From assembly GCA_023392975.1 (NCBI GenBank), contig JAEWNA010000148.1, positions 1 to 16,062 of the forward strand: a stretch of 16,062 nucleotides of DNA, written 5' to 3'. Shown here piece by piece: positions 16,053 to 16,062 of the stretch. The first letter of the stretch is position 1, and the number at the start of each line of letters is the position of its first letter. This DNA is from Pseudomonadota bacterium (GTDB lineage Bacteria; Pseudomonadota; Gammaproteobacteria; Xanthomonadales; Xanthomonadaceae). The notes under the pieces are model-generated. The model had not been told where the DNA came from and ran no database searches. It saw only the letters and a program-made list of their open reading frames with translations. Both the position numbers and the translations under genes were made by a program.

Positions 16053-16062
16053 AGAGACCGAT

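Overview
The window is GC-rich DNA with the look of a gammaproteobacterial Lysobacteraceae/Xanthomonadaceae chromosome (Lysobacter, Luteimonas or a relative). This is inferred from three things: a type IV secretion effector-immunity pair of the Xanthomonas kind (XVIPCD tail plus a lipoprotein partner), an aceE of the homodimeric gammaproteobacterial type that is not followed by aceF, and a REP-like hairpin of a kind I associate with these genomes. No rRNA, tRNA, CRISPR, insertion sequence, integrase or transposase was seen.

Left part (1-7096), mostly ordinary chromosome. On the minus strand a secreted M20 metallopeptidase is followed 55 bases later by an APC-like permease that runs off the left edge; together they suggest peptide or amino acid scavenging. 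Divergent from the peptidase is the 23S rRNA-directed DEAD-box helicase dbpA. It converges on a secreted HExxH metalloprotease-like protein with an acidic proline tail. Upstream of that lie a small secreted four-cysteine protein, a gene-free stretch of about 510 bases, and a cold-shock protein gene with a long leader and a strong terminator.

Middle (7097-10421), accessory in character. Two small overlapping membrane-protein frames (possibly one frameshifted gene) converge on and overlap an EVE-like/HNH endonuclease, a type IV-like restriction candidate. Upstream of that is a YcaQ-type DNA glycosylase. Between the glycosylase and the next gene is a degenerate tandem array with a period near 21 bases, the least explained structure in the window.

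Right part (10422-16062). A secreted protein of unknown function is followed by a compact cassette on the minus strand: a lipoprotein (candidate immunity, X-Tfi), a type IV secretion effector (X-Tfe) ending in an XVIPCD, and a degraded copy of the last ~30 codons of aceE. The intact aceE with its terminator lies on the other side of the pair. The effector-immunity pair is therefore bracketed by direct copies of the aceE 3' end. This suggests it entered by recombination at that end, with the far copy being the displaced original tail. The aceE promoter region contains an extended -10 and two hairpins, and a REP-like element sits at the right edge.
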